A DNA stretch of 64,000 nt from Stieleria mannarensis (GTDB taxonomy: Bacteria; Planctomycetota; Planctomycetia; Pirellulales; Pirellulaceae). The notes under the pieces were generated by a model, which saw only the letters and a list, made by a program, of their open reading frames with translations, was not told the DNA's origin and ran no database searches. The stretch lies in the NCBI RefSeq assembly GCF_014154935.1, contig NZ_JACEHH010000045.1, forward strand, positions 1-64,000, in the 5' to 3' direction. The translations under genes were made by a program, and so were the position numbers. Positions 33,120 through 41,546 of the stretch are shown here, piece by piece (position 1 is the stretch's first letter; every line of letters begins with the position of its first letter).

Positions 33120-35600
33120 ATGCAAAAGACTCTCGATTCCGCTGTCTCATCTGCTCCTGAAACCGACGACGTGCTGCTGGGCTCCCTGTCGCACGAATTG
33201 CGTCGGCATCTGCTGTTCACCCTGGGACGCGACGACATCGATTCCGACCCCGGCTATTGCTTTCGCGCCGCGGCGATCACGATCCGCGATCGGATCAGCC
33301 GCGATTGGCGGCGGACCCGCGAGTTGCAGGCATCCAGCGACAGCCGTCACGTCAATTACCTGTCGCTGGAATTCCTGCTCGGACGGTCGCTCAACAACGC
33401 CATCCAAAACATGGATCTGGACGAACCGATGCGAAAGGCGCTGCAACGGTTCGGCGTCCAGCTGGAAGAGGTGATCGACAAAGAACACGACGCCGGCCTG
33501 GGCAACGGCGGTCTGGGGCGGCTGGCGGCTTGTTTCCTGGACAGCTGTGCCAATCTGCAGCTGCCGGTCTCGGGATACGGCATCCGCTACGAATACGGCA
33601 TGTTCCACCAGTTGATCGAAGGCGGCCGCCAGGTCGAAGCCCCCGACCACTGGTTGCGTGACGGCAACCCCTGGGAGATCGAACGGCCCGAAGACACCAA
33701 ACGGATCCGTTTGTATGGCCGGACCGAACGCTACGTTGACGCAAACGGCAAACCCCACAGCCGCTGGGTCGAATCCTACGACATCCTGGCCGTCCCCTAC
33801 GACATGCCGATCCCCGGTTACCGCAACGGGACGGTCAACACGCTCCGTTTGTGGAAAGCGACCGCGACGGACGCCTTTGATCTGGGCGAATTCAACGCCG
33901 GCAGTTACACCGAATCGGTCGCACAAAAGAACAACGCCGAACAAATCTCGATGGTGTTGTACCCCAACGACGCCAGCGAAAACGGAAAGGAGCTGCGATT
34001 GAAGCAGCAATACTTCCTGGTCTCGGCCAGCCTGCAAGACGTCTTGGCCAACTGGGTCGAGCGCCACGGCGAAGATTTCTCGGAGTTCGGCAAGAAGAAT
34101 TGCTTCCAGCTCAATGACACCCACCCGGCGTGTGCGGTTCCCGAGCTGATGCGGTTGCTGATGGACGAGCATCAACTGGAATGGGACGAAGCGTGGAAGA
34201 TCACGACGCAGTGCATGGCCTACACCAATCACACGTTGCTACCAGAAGCCCTTGAACGTTGGTCGGTCAGCCTGTTCGGCCAACTGCTGCCGCGCGTGTT
34301 GGAAATCATCTTTGAGATCAACCAGCGATTTCTCGCGGAAGTCGCCGAAAAATTCCCCAACGATCCCGAACTGCTCAAACGCGTCTCGCTGGTCGAGGAA
34401 GGTCACACGCCGCATATCCGAATGGCGTACCTGTCGATCGTCGGCAGCTTTTCCGTCAACGGTGTCGCACAGCTGCACACCGATCTGCTGAAAAGCGGAC
34501 TGTTCGCCGATTTTGATCGCATCTGGCCCGACAAGATCAACAACAAAACCAACGGCGTCACGCAACGTCGCTGGCTGTCGCACTGCAACCCCGCGCTGCG
34601 TGATCTGATGAACGAAACGATCGGCCGGCGTTGGGAGTCCGATCTGGAACAGATCTCGGCACTGGCCCCGCTGGCGGACGATGCCGAATTCCGCAAACGC
34701 TGGCGGGCGGTCAAGAACGGCAACAAACAACGTCTGTCCAAGTACGTCAAGCAACACACCGGCGTCGATTTTGATCCGACGATGCTGTTCGATGTCCAGG
34801 TCAAACGGATTCACGAATACAAGCGACAATTGATGAACGTCTTGCACGTCATCCACTTGTACGACCGGATCCTGCGTGGCGAAACCGCCGGCATGGTTCC
34901 CCGTGGTGTGCTGATCGGGGGCAAGGCCGCGCCGGGATATCACATGGCAAAAATGATCGTCAAATTGATCAACAACGTCGCCGACGTGATCAACAACGAC
35001 CCTCGCGCCCACGACCTGCTGCGATTGGTCTTCTTCCCCAACTATCGCGTTTCGGCGATGGAGATCATCTGCCCCGGTACCGAGCTCTCCGAACAAATCT
35101 CCACCGCCGGCAAGGAAGCGTCCGGAACGGGGAACATGAAATTCATGATGAACGGCGCGCTGACGATCGGAACCCTCGACGGTGCAAACATCGAGATTCG
35201 GGAAAAGGCCGGCGAAGAAAACTTCTTCCTGTTCGGACTCAACGCCGCCGAGGCCCAGGAAACGCGCAAAAGCTATGATCCCAACGCGATCATCGCCGCC
35301 GACCCCGCCATCGCCCGCGTGATGGAATTGCTCGAAGGCGGACGGTTCCACGGATCCGAACCCGGCGTGTTCGGTGAGCTGATCTCCGGACTCAGGAGCC
35401 CACAGGACCAATGGTTGACCATCGCCGATCTGCGTAGCTTTATCGACGCCCAGGACCGGGTGTCGAAAACCTACCAAGCCCCAGACACCTGGGATCGCAT
35501 GAGCATCCTGAATACCGCCCACAGCGGTTGGTTCTCCAGCGATCGAACGATCCAGCAATACGCCGACGAAATCTGGCGCGTCAAACCGCTGACGGCCTAA
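33120..35600 (+). CDS. glgP: glycogen / maltodextrin phosphorylase
   Basis: 826 residues, the normal length for GT35 alpha-glucan phosphorylases, which release glucose-1-phosphate from glycogen in the cytoplasm. Family motifs include NYLSLEFLLGRSLNNAIQNM, GLGNGGLGRLAACFLDS, IRYEYGMFHQ, NDTHPACAVPELMRLL, and the pyridoxal-phosphate lysine in EASGTGNMKFMMNGALTIGT (Lys at about residue 672). It converges on the glucosylglycerate operon, whose phosphorylase also yields glucose-1-phosphate. A hairpin repeat follows the stop codon at 35635-35702. Confidence 0.97.
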   Translation: MQKTLDSAVSSAPETDDVLLGSLSHELRRHLLFTLGRDDIDSDPGYCFRAAAITIRDRISRDWRRTRELQASSDSRHVNYLSLEFLLGRSLNNAIQNMDLDEPMRKALQRFGVQLEEVIDKEHDAGLGNGGLGRLAACFLDSCANLQLPVSGYGIRYEYGMFHQLIEGGRQVEAPDHWLRDGNPWEIERPEDTKRIRLYGRTERYVDANGKPHSRWVESYDILAVPYDMPIPGYRNGTVNTLRLWKATATDAFDLGEFNAGSYTESVAQKNNAEQISMVLYPNDASENGKELRLKQQYFLVSASLQDVLANWVERHGEDFSEFGKKNCFQLNDTHPACAVPELMRLLMDEHQLEWDEAWKITTQCMAYTNHTLLPEALERWSVSLFGQLLPRVLEIIFEINQRFLAEVAEKFPNDPELLKRVSLVEEGHTPHIRMAYLSIVGSFSVNGVAQLHTDLLKSGLFADFDRIWPDKINNKTNGVTQRRWLSHCNPALRDLMNETIGRRWESDLEQISALAPLADDAEFRKRWRAVKNGNKQRLSKYVKQHTGVDFDPTMLFDVQVKRIHEYKRQLMNVLHVIHLYDRILRGETAGMVPRGVLIGGKAAPGYHMAKMIVKLINNVADVINNDPRAHDLLRLVFFPNYRVSAMEIICPGTELSEQISTAGKEASGTGNMKFMMNGALTIGTLDGANIEIREKAGEENFFLFGLNAAEAQETRKSYDPNAIIAADPAIARVMELLEGGRFHGSEPGVFGELISGLRSPQDQWLTIADLRSFIDAQDRVSKTYQAPDTWDRMSILNTAHSGWFSSDRTIQQYADEIWRVKPLTA

Positions 35601-35634
35601 CGCCTGCGAAGCGGAGGTGTGAATGATCGGGCCG

Positions 35635-35702
35635 AGGTAGCTACCTTCGCCAGAAGGTGGTTCCGCGGGAATCTCCACGCTCTGGTGAGCGTGGCTACGT
35701 TA
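35635..35702 (+). repeat. dispersed double-hairpin repeat
   Basis: Contains CTACCTTCGCCAGAAGGTGG followed by CACGCTCTGGTGAGCGTGG, two hairpins in a row whose outer flanks (GTAGC, GCTAC) are also complementary. It is the fullest copy of the family also seen at 24632-24663 and 46524-46556. It lies between the converging ends of glgP and the GH13 gene. Confidence 0.75.
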
Positions 35703-35723
35703 ATTGGACCAGTAGCCGGCGGT

Positions 35724-37466
35724 TTACCGATTGGTGATCCACAGGCATTGGTACGGCGCGACGTTCAAGACCGCATTTTGGTCGTCCAGCCGCGTTCCCG
35801 AAATCGCGTCGTACCAGGAATCCATCAGAATCAGGTTCAGGTCGGATAATTTTAATTCCTGGACCGCGTCGGTCATGTTGTGCACGCAAAACACGCTTTG
35901 GCTGCGGTCGGTGCTCTGACGCCAAAAGGCGAAGTAGGGCTCGCTCAGCTGCAGCGTGAACTGGGTGGCGTTGGGATGAAACGGTGCCATCCGGCGGCGC
36001 AATTGGATCCGCCGCGACAGTTCTTCAAAGACCTGGTGATGGACCGAGCCTTTGTCGTTCAAGCGTTGCTGCAACTGCGACCAATCCCATTTGTGCCGAT
36101 TGATGCTGCGGTTATGCTTCGTCGCCGCGACGCCGTCCTGGTCGTTGGGCGTGGCCAACAGGCTGTGGATGTAAAACGCCGGGATGCCTTCCAAGCCCAT
36201 CATCACGGTCTGAGAGCAGAGGAAGCGTTCCACCTGCCAGGGGTCTTCACCATCGACGGTGCCCCGCAGCGCGTCGAACAAGGACACGTTCAATTCGTAA
36301 ACGCGCTCTCCTCCGTCGGGCGTGCGACGGGTTGAAACACGACCGCCGAATCGTCGCACGGTTTCGACCAGCTGCAATTGCTCTTCGTCCGAAAGCAGCC
36401 CCTCGGCCGGTCGCATGCCGATGCCGTCATGTGAGGCGGTGAAGTTCAGGTACGTGCACCCGACCGGCGCCGGCGGCATCGTCATCATCCAACGTTTCAG
36501 GTACTCCGATTTGCCGGTCAGCAAGGCGTGAACCAGCAACGGTGCGAGGCTGAAGTTGTAGATCACATGGGCTTCGTTGCGGTTGCCAAAATAGGTCAGG
36601 TTCTCGTGGTTGGGCACGTTGGTTTCGGTGATCAACAGCGTGCCCGGGGCAAAGAAATCGGTGATCGTGCGAATCATCCGCACCACTTCGTGCGTCTGAG
36701 GCAGGTGCATGCACGACGTTCCCGGTTCCTTCCACAGAAATCCCACGGCATCGAGCCGAAAGATGCTGACGCCGTGCTGCAGGTACAGCCGGATGATCTT
36801 TAGAAACTCCATCAAAACCTGGGGATTGCGAAAATCCAGGTCGATTTGATCGTGGCTGAATGTGCACCAGACGTGTTTCAGGCCCCGGGAGGTCTCGGTC
36901 GGCCGCAGCAGCGAAGACGCACGGGGCCGGACGACAGCCGACAAGTCATCTCCGGCATTGGCTTCCATGAAATAGCTCACTCCGGGTTCGACGCCATCGC
37001 GATAGTTCTCAAACCACTCGCTTTCCGAGGAGACGTGGTTGATCACGATGTCGGCCATCAGCCGGTAGTCGGCGGCGATTCCCGAGATTTCCGACCAGTC
37101 GCCCAGCTTCGGATTGACTTTGGTGTAGTCGATCACGGCGAACCCATCGTCGCTGCTGAACGGACAAAACGGCAGCACGTGGACCGACGAGATGGAATCC
37201 TTCAAGTACTCGTTGAGAAACCGATGCAGCGTGTCCAGCGGGGCCAAACCGTCATCGACGATCGAATCCCCATAGGTGATCAGCAGGGCGTCCTCTTGCG
37301 ACCACAATTGGTGCAGCGGCAACGGACTTTGCGGCCGGAATTGATCGAAGATCGCGATGACTTCGTCGGCCAGTTGTTCTGCGTTTGAATCCGGATAGAG
37401 GAAACCGAGGTGTTGAGCAAGTTGCGCGCGTACGGACGATCCGTCAGAATCCGTTGGTGATGCCAT
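35724..37466 (-). CDS. GH13_18 phosphorylase, probably glucosylglycerate phosphorylase
   Basis: 580 residues. A GH13 TIM barrel close to sucrose phosphorylase, with catalytic nucleophile Asp in SIFRLDAVGFLWKEPG, acid/base Glu in LLITETNVPNHEN, and a downstream NFTASHDGIGMRP motif. Early conserved words are ALLITYGDSI and VHVLPFCPFSSDDGFAV. Family members cleave sucrose or glucosylglycerate with phosphate to give glucose-1-phosphate. The position directly after glucosyl-3-phosphoglycerate synthase and phosphatase genes favours glucosylglycerate as substrate. ATG at 37466 is preferred over a TTG ten codons upstream. Sucrose phosphorylase remains an alternative. Confidence 0.82.
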   Translation of the reverse strand: MASPTDSDGSSVRAQLAQHLGFLYPDSNAEQLADEVIAIFDQFRPQSPLPLHQLWSQEDALLITYGDSIVDDGLAPLDTLHRFLNEYLKDSISSVHVLPFCPFSSDDGFAVIDYTKVNPKLGDWSEISGIAADYRLMADIVINHVSSESEWFENYRDGVEPGVSYFMEANAGDDLSAVVRPRASSLLRPTETSRGLKHVWCTFSHDQIDLDFRNPQVLMEFLKIIRLYLQHGVSIFRLDAVGFLWKEPGTSCMHLPQTHEVVRMIRTITDFFAPGTLLITETNVPNHENLTYFGNRNEAHVIYNFSLAPLLVHALLTGKSEYLKRWMMTMPPAPVGCTYLNFTASHDGIGMRPAEGLLSDEEQLQLVETVRRFGGRVSTRRTPDGGERVYELNVSLFDALRGTVDGEDPWQVERFLCSQTVMMGLEGIPAFYIHSLLATPNDQDGVAATKHNRSINRHKWDWSQLQQRLNDKGSVHHQVFEELSRRIQLRRRMAPFHPNATQFTLQLSEPYFAFWRQSTDRSQSVFCVHNMTDAVQELKLSDLNLILMDSWYDAISGTRLDDQNAVLNVAPYQCLWITNR

Positions 37467-37513
37467 GGAAACGATTGCTTGAAGCGAGAGAATCAAAGTT
37501 GAGGTTGATTGGG

Positions 37514-38725
37514 TCAGGCATTGTCCGCTTCTACCGCGCCCAGGAGTTGGTCATAGATATCCGGCACCGCGCTCGTCACGCGGGACCAGTTGTCAATGAA
37601 CGGGCTTTCGTCGGGGCGATTGAGAAACTCGTCGCCCGCCGCCACGATGACTCGGCTGAACAGTTCCACCGTGGCTTCTTCCCGGTGGCGATCCAAGTTC
37701 AAACCGCTCATCACGGCATCGTTGTGGTAGTGATCCACCACGTCCAGCGCCGTCCGGTAATAACAGGCTTTCAGCGTTCTCAGCATGCTGTTGCTGATCA
37801 CAAAGCCTTGGACGGCCAGTTTGCGAATGAAGGCTTTGCAGATGTCGTTGGCCATCCGATGCAGCCCACCGGTGCGATCATCCTCGGAGACCGGTTGGTG
37901 TTTGTGATCATAGGCGTCGGCGATGTCCACCTGGCAGATCCGGTTCAAATTGCAATTGCGATACATCTCCGACAACGTCCCGATCTCCAGACCCCAATCG
38001 CTGGGGATCCGCAACGACGTGACGACCTCGGATCGCATCGAAAACTCACCGGAGAGCGCGTACCGAAAGCTGCCCATGTAGTCCAGGTATTCGACCCGGC
38101 CCAGCACGGTCTTGAGGGCGCGGATCAATGGCACGACCAGCAACCGGAACACGCGACCGTTCAGTTTGCCCTGGGCCGCCCGGTAGTAATAGCCTTTGCA
38201 AAACTGGTAATGAAACGACGGATGCGCAAGCGGGTACAGCAGCCGCGCGGGCATCGAACGGTCGTACGTCAGGATGTCGCAGTCATGCAGTGCGATCGCT
38301 TTGGATTTTCCCGATGCCAGGAAGTACCCCAGGCAATACCAGACGTTGCGTCCCTTGCCCGGATCCATCGGCGCGAGCCCGGCCGATTGCAGGGCGGCGT
38401 CGACATGTCGCAGTCGCGTTCCGTCGTTCCACAGCACGACGTAGTTTTGTGGCAGTTTGTCGAAGAATCGCTTGGCCGCGTGGAACTGGTCTTCGTTGGC
38501 CCGGTCGAGCCCGATGATGATCTCGCTCAGGTAAGGAATTTTCGCCAGTTCTTCGACGATCGGACCCATCGCAGGGCCTTCCAATTCCGAATACAGGCAT
38601 GGCAACAGCAACGCCATCGGAGTTTCCGTGGAGAACTGAACCAATTCCGATTCGAGTTCTTCGGTGGAACGATTTCGCAAATTGTGGAGCGTTCCGATAA
38701 TGCCGTTCTGCGCAAAGTCCGCCAT
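37514..38725 (-). CDS. gpgS: glucosyl-3-phosphoglycerate synthase (GT81 type)
   Basis: 403 residues. A GT-A glycosyltransferase that transfers glucose from an NDP donor to 3-phosphoglycerate, the first step to glucosylglycerate. Visible motifs are ALLLPCLYSELEGPAMGPIV, EIIIGLDRANEDQF, GKGRNVWYCLGYFLASG, the metal-binding DCD in IALHDCDILTYDRS, and SDWGLEIGTLSEMYRN. ATG at 38725 is chosen because it lies 7 bp after the phosphatase stop; the open frame upstream only reads through that gene. Donor specificity (glucose or mannose) cannot be settled from sequence. Confidence 0.85.
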   Translation of the reverse strand: MADFAQNGIIGTLHNLRNRSTEELESELVQFSTETPMALLLPCLYSELEGPAMGPIVEELAKIPYLSEIIIGLDRANEDQFHAAKRFFDKLPQNYVVLWNDGTRLRHVDAALQSAGLAPMDPGKGRNVWYCLGYFLASGKSKAIALHDCDILTYDRSMPARLLYPLAHPSFHYQFCKGYYYRAAQGKLNGRVFRLLVVPLIRALKTVLGRVEYLDYMGSFRYALSGEFSMRSEVVTSLRIPSDWGLEIGTLSEMYRNCNLNRICQVDIADAYDHKHQPVSEDDRTGGLHRMANDICKAFIRKLAVQGFVISNSMLRTLKACYYRTALDVVDHYHNDAVMSGLNLDRHREEATVELFSRVIVAAGDEFLNRPDESPFIDNWSRVTSAVPDIYDQLLGAVEADNA

Positions 38726-38732
38726 GGTTTCG

Positions 38733-39605
38733 CTATGCTCGGGGAAGAGGGTTGGGAAGAGAGTCTGCCGAGGAAACGTCGATCCGCGCGAGCAGTTCGG
38801 TGACCGCTTCGGCCCAGCCGGCCGCTCCCTGGGCGGAAGCAACGATGCCGCGGTCCGGGGCGACGTTGACCCCCAACCCGTTGGCCGTCGGAATGCCGAT
38901 CGGGATGTCGGCCACATCCAACATGCTCTGGTCGATGGGGCTGTCACCGATGGCCGCGGTGATCGGTGAACTGTCGGAGATCGGCGAACTGTCGGATTCG
39001 CAACCCGCCATCAGAAGTGACAACCGCTGTGCGACGACCTGCATCGCCTGGCCTTTGCTCGTCCGCCCGGCGACATGCCAGAATCGACCGCCTCTGGTTA
39101 ACGTCAGCTGGTGGGTCTGCAATTGTCGCTCGAACAAATCTCGGTTCTCGTCGCTGTCATCCCACAGCAGCGGCTCGGTCCCTTGCCGCGCGAGCGCCAG
39201 TTGTGAGCGGTCCTTGGACAGCTGGGTCGCCTGGATCACCCCGTCGAGTCCGAGATCGGCAAACGAACGGAAGCGAAAGGATTGTTTCAGAGGCTTCAGG
39301 ACGTCCAGAATCTGGTCGCGAGCCGCACCGATGATTTCGATCTCGCCACTGAGCTCGCCGGCATCCTGCCCCCATCGAATCACCGATCCGTTTTCGGAGA
39401 CAAAGGTGTTGCCGGTCAGTCCCAGGTCAGCGGCCAGAAGCGTCATTTCCGGCACGGTCTTGCTGGAATTCATGACCACCGGAATCTGCCGTTGACGCAA
39501 TTCATCCAGCGTCGCAGACGCCGGGGACCAGTCATAGTCGTGCTTGTTCAGCAGGCAGCCATCGAGGTCCGTAAACAGGATCAGTGGTGAGGCGGTGGGC
39601 AGCAT
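38733..39605 (-). CDS. HAD phosphatase, glucosyl/mannosyl-3-phosphoglycerate phosphatase type
   Basis: 290 residues of the HAD superfamily (Cof/MPGP subfamily). Motif I LILFTDLDGCLL lies at about 8-19, motif II VVMNSSKT near 43-50, and motif III/IV ITAAIGDSPIDQSMLDVADI near the C-terminus. It would dephosphorylate the product of the downstream synthase to give free glucosylglycerate. The start is ATG at 39605. As the first gene of the three-gene unit it precedes the synthase by 7 bp. The near-duplicated words DSSPISDSSPI before motif III are an odd short internal repeat. Confidence 0.88.
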   Translation of the reverse strand: MLPTASPLILFTDLDGCLLNKHDYDWSPASATLDELRQRQIPVVMNSSKTVPEMTLLAADLGLTGNTFVSENGSVIRWGQDAGELSGEIEIIGAARDQILDVLKPLKQSFRFRSFADLGLDGVIQATQLSKDRSQLALARQGTEPLLWDDSDENRDLFERQLQTHQLTLTRGGRFWHVAGRTSKGQAMQVVAQRLSLLMAGCESDSSPISDSSPITAAIGDSPIDQSMLDVADIPIGIPTANGLGVNVAPDRGIVASAQGAAGWAEAVTELLARIDVSSADSLPNPLPRA

Positions 39606-40222
39606 GGCCGGATTTTACGTCATCGACTCAGCGGTCGCCACTGCGACTTGTCACGGGGCAGGATCGCAGACCTCACGGCTGGCTAAGGGCAGAGTGGGGC
39701 GCGACTGGGCATTGTTTTGCAACCGCCCCGGTTTGCCGCTACCTTGATCAATCGGCAATCGCAACAAACATCCTCCGTACCTGGATCGAATTACCGGTCA
39801 ACGTCACTCGCTTCGCCAGAAACTGGCTCCACGACGACTTCCACGCTCTGATGGGCTGTCGATTCAATCGCTACCGAAACAATCGTGAGCCGATGGCACT
39901 CGCCACGGGCCTCCAAGGGCGATGCCAGGACCGCTAGGCCCGCGGCTAGCGCCGTCGGCTCACTGAATCGACAGCCTGCTGGCGAGCGTCGCGATGTGGC
40001 TGTGGCATCCTCCGACGAGGCGGCCCAATCAGACTGGCGTGAACGCGCCATCGCAGAGAATTCTCTGGCGGGTCTGACGGAATTGTTTTGATTTACCTAA
40101 CAGCCTCTGACCGCTGCGGTGCGTTCGGACGAAGAATCAATGGATTGCCGCCCGCCTTCAATGGATTGCCGCCCGCCTCCCGCCCCCCCCTCCACCTCCG
40201 TCGCTGCCCCACCAGATGCACC
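39606..40222. repeat. intergenic region with large palindrome and 21-bp tandem repeat
   Basis: No gene is supported. The arms GGCTGTCGATTCA (39854-39866) and TGAATCGACAGCC (39964-39976) are exact complements, and inner arms (GAGCCGATGGC, GCCGTCGGCTC, GGGCC/GGCCC) continue the stem, making a structured element of about 120 bp. Just before it, 39800-39852 is a degenerate relative of the CTTCGCCAGAAGGTGG repeat. A 21-bp unit, containing CAATGGATTGCCGCCCGCC, is duplicated in tandem at 40137-40157 and 40158-40178, shortly before the next gene. Confidence 0.65.
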
Positions 40223-40528
40223 ATGTCGAAATACGATGTCATTGAATGTCGACGAATCGATCGTGACGATGAACAACGCTGCATCGTTGCGATCATCAAT
40301 TGGGATGACGGACGGACCATCCTGATCCGCCAGACCCTGGACGAGAACAACAAATATTCCTGGGAGCGGATCCTGATGTACGGCATTCGCAACACCGATA
40401 CACTCGATTCCCTGCTACCGGGCATCGAGCGGTTCTTTGACGACAGCGACGTGAAACGTCGGATGATGGTCTCCTCCGCCCAACTCCGCCGCGAATTGAT
40501 CGCCGCGACCAGCCATTTGCTGGACTAG
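40223..40528 (+). CDS. hypothetical protein, 101 aa
   Basis: A small soluble protein without a recognised family. ATG at 40223 (MSKYDVIECRRIDRDDEQRC) is chosen because the open frame upstream reads through a 21-bp tandem repeat and a proline-rich non-protein-like stretch. The sequence IVAIINWDDGRTILIRQTLD suggests a beta-hairpin followed by helices (LDSLLPGIERFFDDSD, SSAQLRRELIAATSHLLD). It converges with the gene at 40575. Function unknown. Confidence 0.55.
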   Translation: MSKYDVIECRRIDRDDEQRCIVAIINWDDGRTILIRQTLDENNKYSWERILMYGIRNTDTLDSLLPGIERFFDDSDVKRRMMVSSAQLRRELIAATSHLLD

Positions 40529-40574
40529 CTCGGCAGGGGATTCAGCGACTTCAATCTTTTGCGTTCGGCCGAGA

Positions 40575-41159
40575 TCACGGCTTGATCCCATTCTTTGCCA
40601 AGACATCCAGCAACGGAACTTTGTACGCCTTGCCATCCGGGGCAAACACGGCGGGGCTGCGCGGGGTCGTGAACGCCTCTTGGATCATGCGATTCCATTT
40701 GTCCTGGCCGGTAGCGTTCTCCCCGTGGTCGGACTCGGTCGGCAAGTCGTACTTGTCCATTAACTTCTTTTCCGTCCCGTTGTATTTAGCAAGGGTCGGG
40801 CGCACGTCATTGTTCAGCTCGGCTTGATTCTTGTAGTGATTCCCCTTTAGCTGCATCAGTTCGATGAACAGGTCGCGGGCCAGCAAGGCGACGATGTCGT
40901 AATGGCCCTGCTCGTGTTTCAGGATTTGATCCGGCGTGCGTTTCTTTTTCTGATTGATCTCGTCCATCTTCTTCCAACTCTTGGAAGCATTGAACTTAAC
41001 CGTCACGTTGATGTTGTCATTGACCAGTGACGACAGCAGGATGGTCGGAACGGTGAACGAGGTGCTGGTGAATGCCAGGTGGGGGCTGTTGGCGTCCGGT
41101 GTGCCAACAAAATCCGACCACCGAAGAGTCTTGAATAGCCCGGTCAGCTTTGACGGCAT
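40575..41159 (-). CDS. DUF922-like putative zinc protease
   Basis: 194 residues. The motif LKHEQGHYDIVALLARDLFIEL (in two halves at about 95-116) matches the HEQGHxDI signature of DUF922, a family predicted to be zinc-dependent proteases; no activity is established. The N-terminal half has a beta-rich segment (LAFTSTSFTVPTILLSSLVN). ATG at 41159 is preferred, with GGGAG eight bases upstream; an ATG at 41174 is the alternative. No signal peptide is seen. Codon use and base composition look AT-richer and Lys/Asn-richer than the neighbours, suggesting acquisition by transfer. Confidence 0.6.
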   Translation of the reverse strand: MPSKLTGLFKTLRWSDFVGTPDANSPHLAFTSTSFTVPTILLSSLVNDNINVTVKFNASKSWKKMDEINQKKKRTPDQILKHEQGHYDIVALLARDLFIELMQLKGNHYKNQAELNNDVRPTLAKYNGTEKKLMDKYDLPTESDHGENATGQDKWNRMIQEAFTTPRSPAVFAPDGKAYKVPLLDVLAKNGIKP

Positions 41160-41546
41160 CGGAGGGTCTCCCATTGAAGGTTTCGGGTGGAAAAAAGTGA
41201 ACCGTCCCAAAACTCCATTATCGTCCCAGTTGCAGAAGAGTTGTGTGGAATCCGCCCAAGAAACCTCCGAAGTGAACAACAGGGGGCAATCAGCAATTGT
41301 TGGTGTCCAGCCTTCAGGCGACTCCTCCTGTCGCTGCTCCGTAGCGTCCCCGGGCGGCCAAAGCGCAATACCGCTCAGTGAAGCGTTGTTTCCAATGCGG
41401 AGCGCCCGTAGGCTTGCGCCAAACGGCTGCTATTCGTCTGACATCAGCCGGCGCGCGCCCGCGTCCGGGGCGTCGCCCGTAGGGCTCGGCGCGACGACCT
41501 CGAAAGGACGTCGTACACCAACACGCATCCCACACCCCGCGACGCG
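41160..41546. repeat. intergenic region with TTGGTGTC-family repeat
   Basis: No gene is supported. 41300-41372 is a copy of the palindromic element that begins TTGGTGTCCAGCCTTCAGGC and contains GGGCGGCCAAAGCGC; its 3' end is degraded. 41456-41530 is related to the GGCGTCGCCCGTAGGGC / GTCGTACACC repeat words also found near 2321 and 56470-56536. Confidence 0.6.

Noticed and set aside
40088-40222. Upstream start for the 101-aa gene
   Set aside because: It would translate a 21-bp tandem repeat and a Pro/Arg run; no ribosome site.
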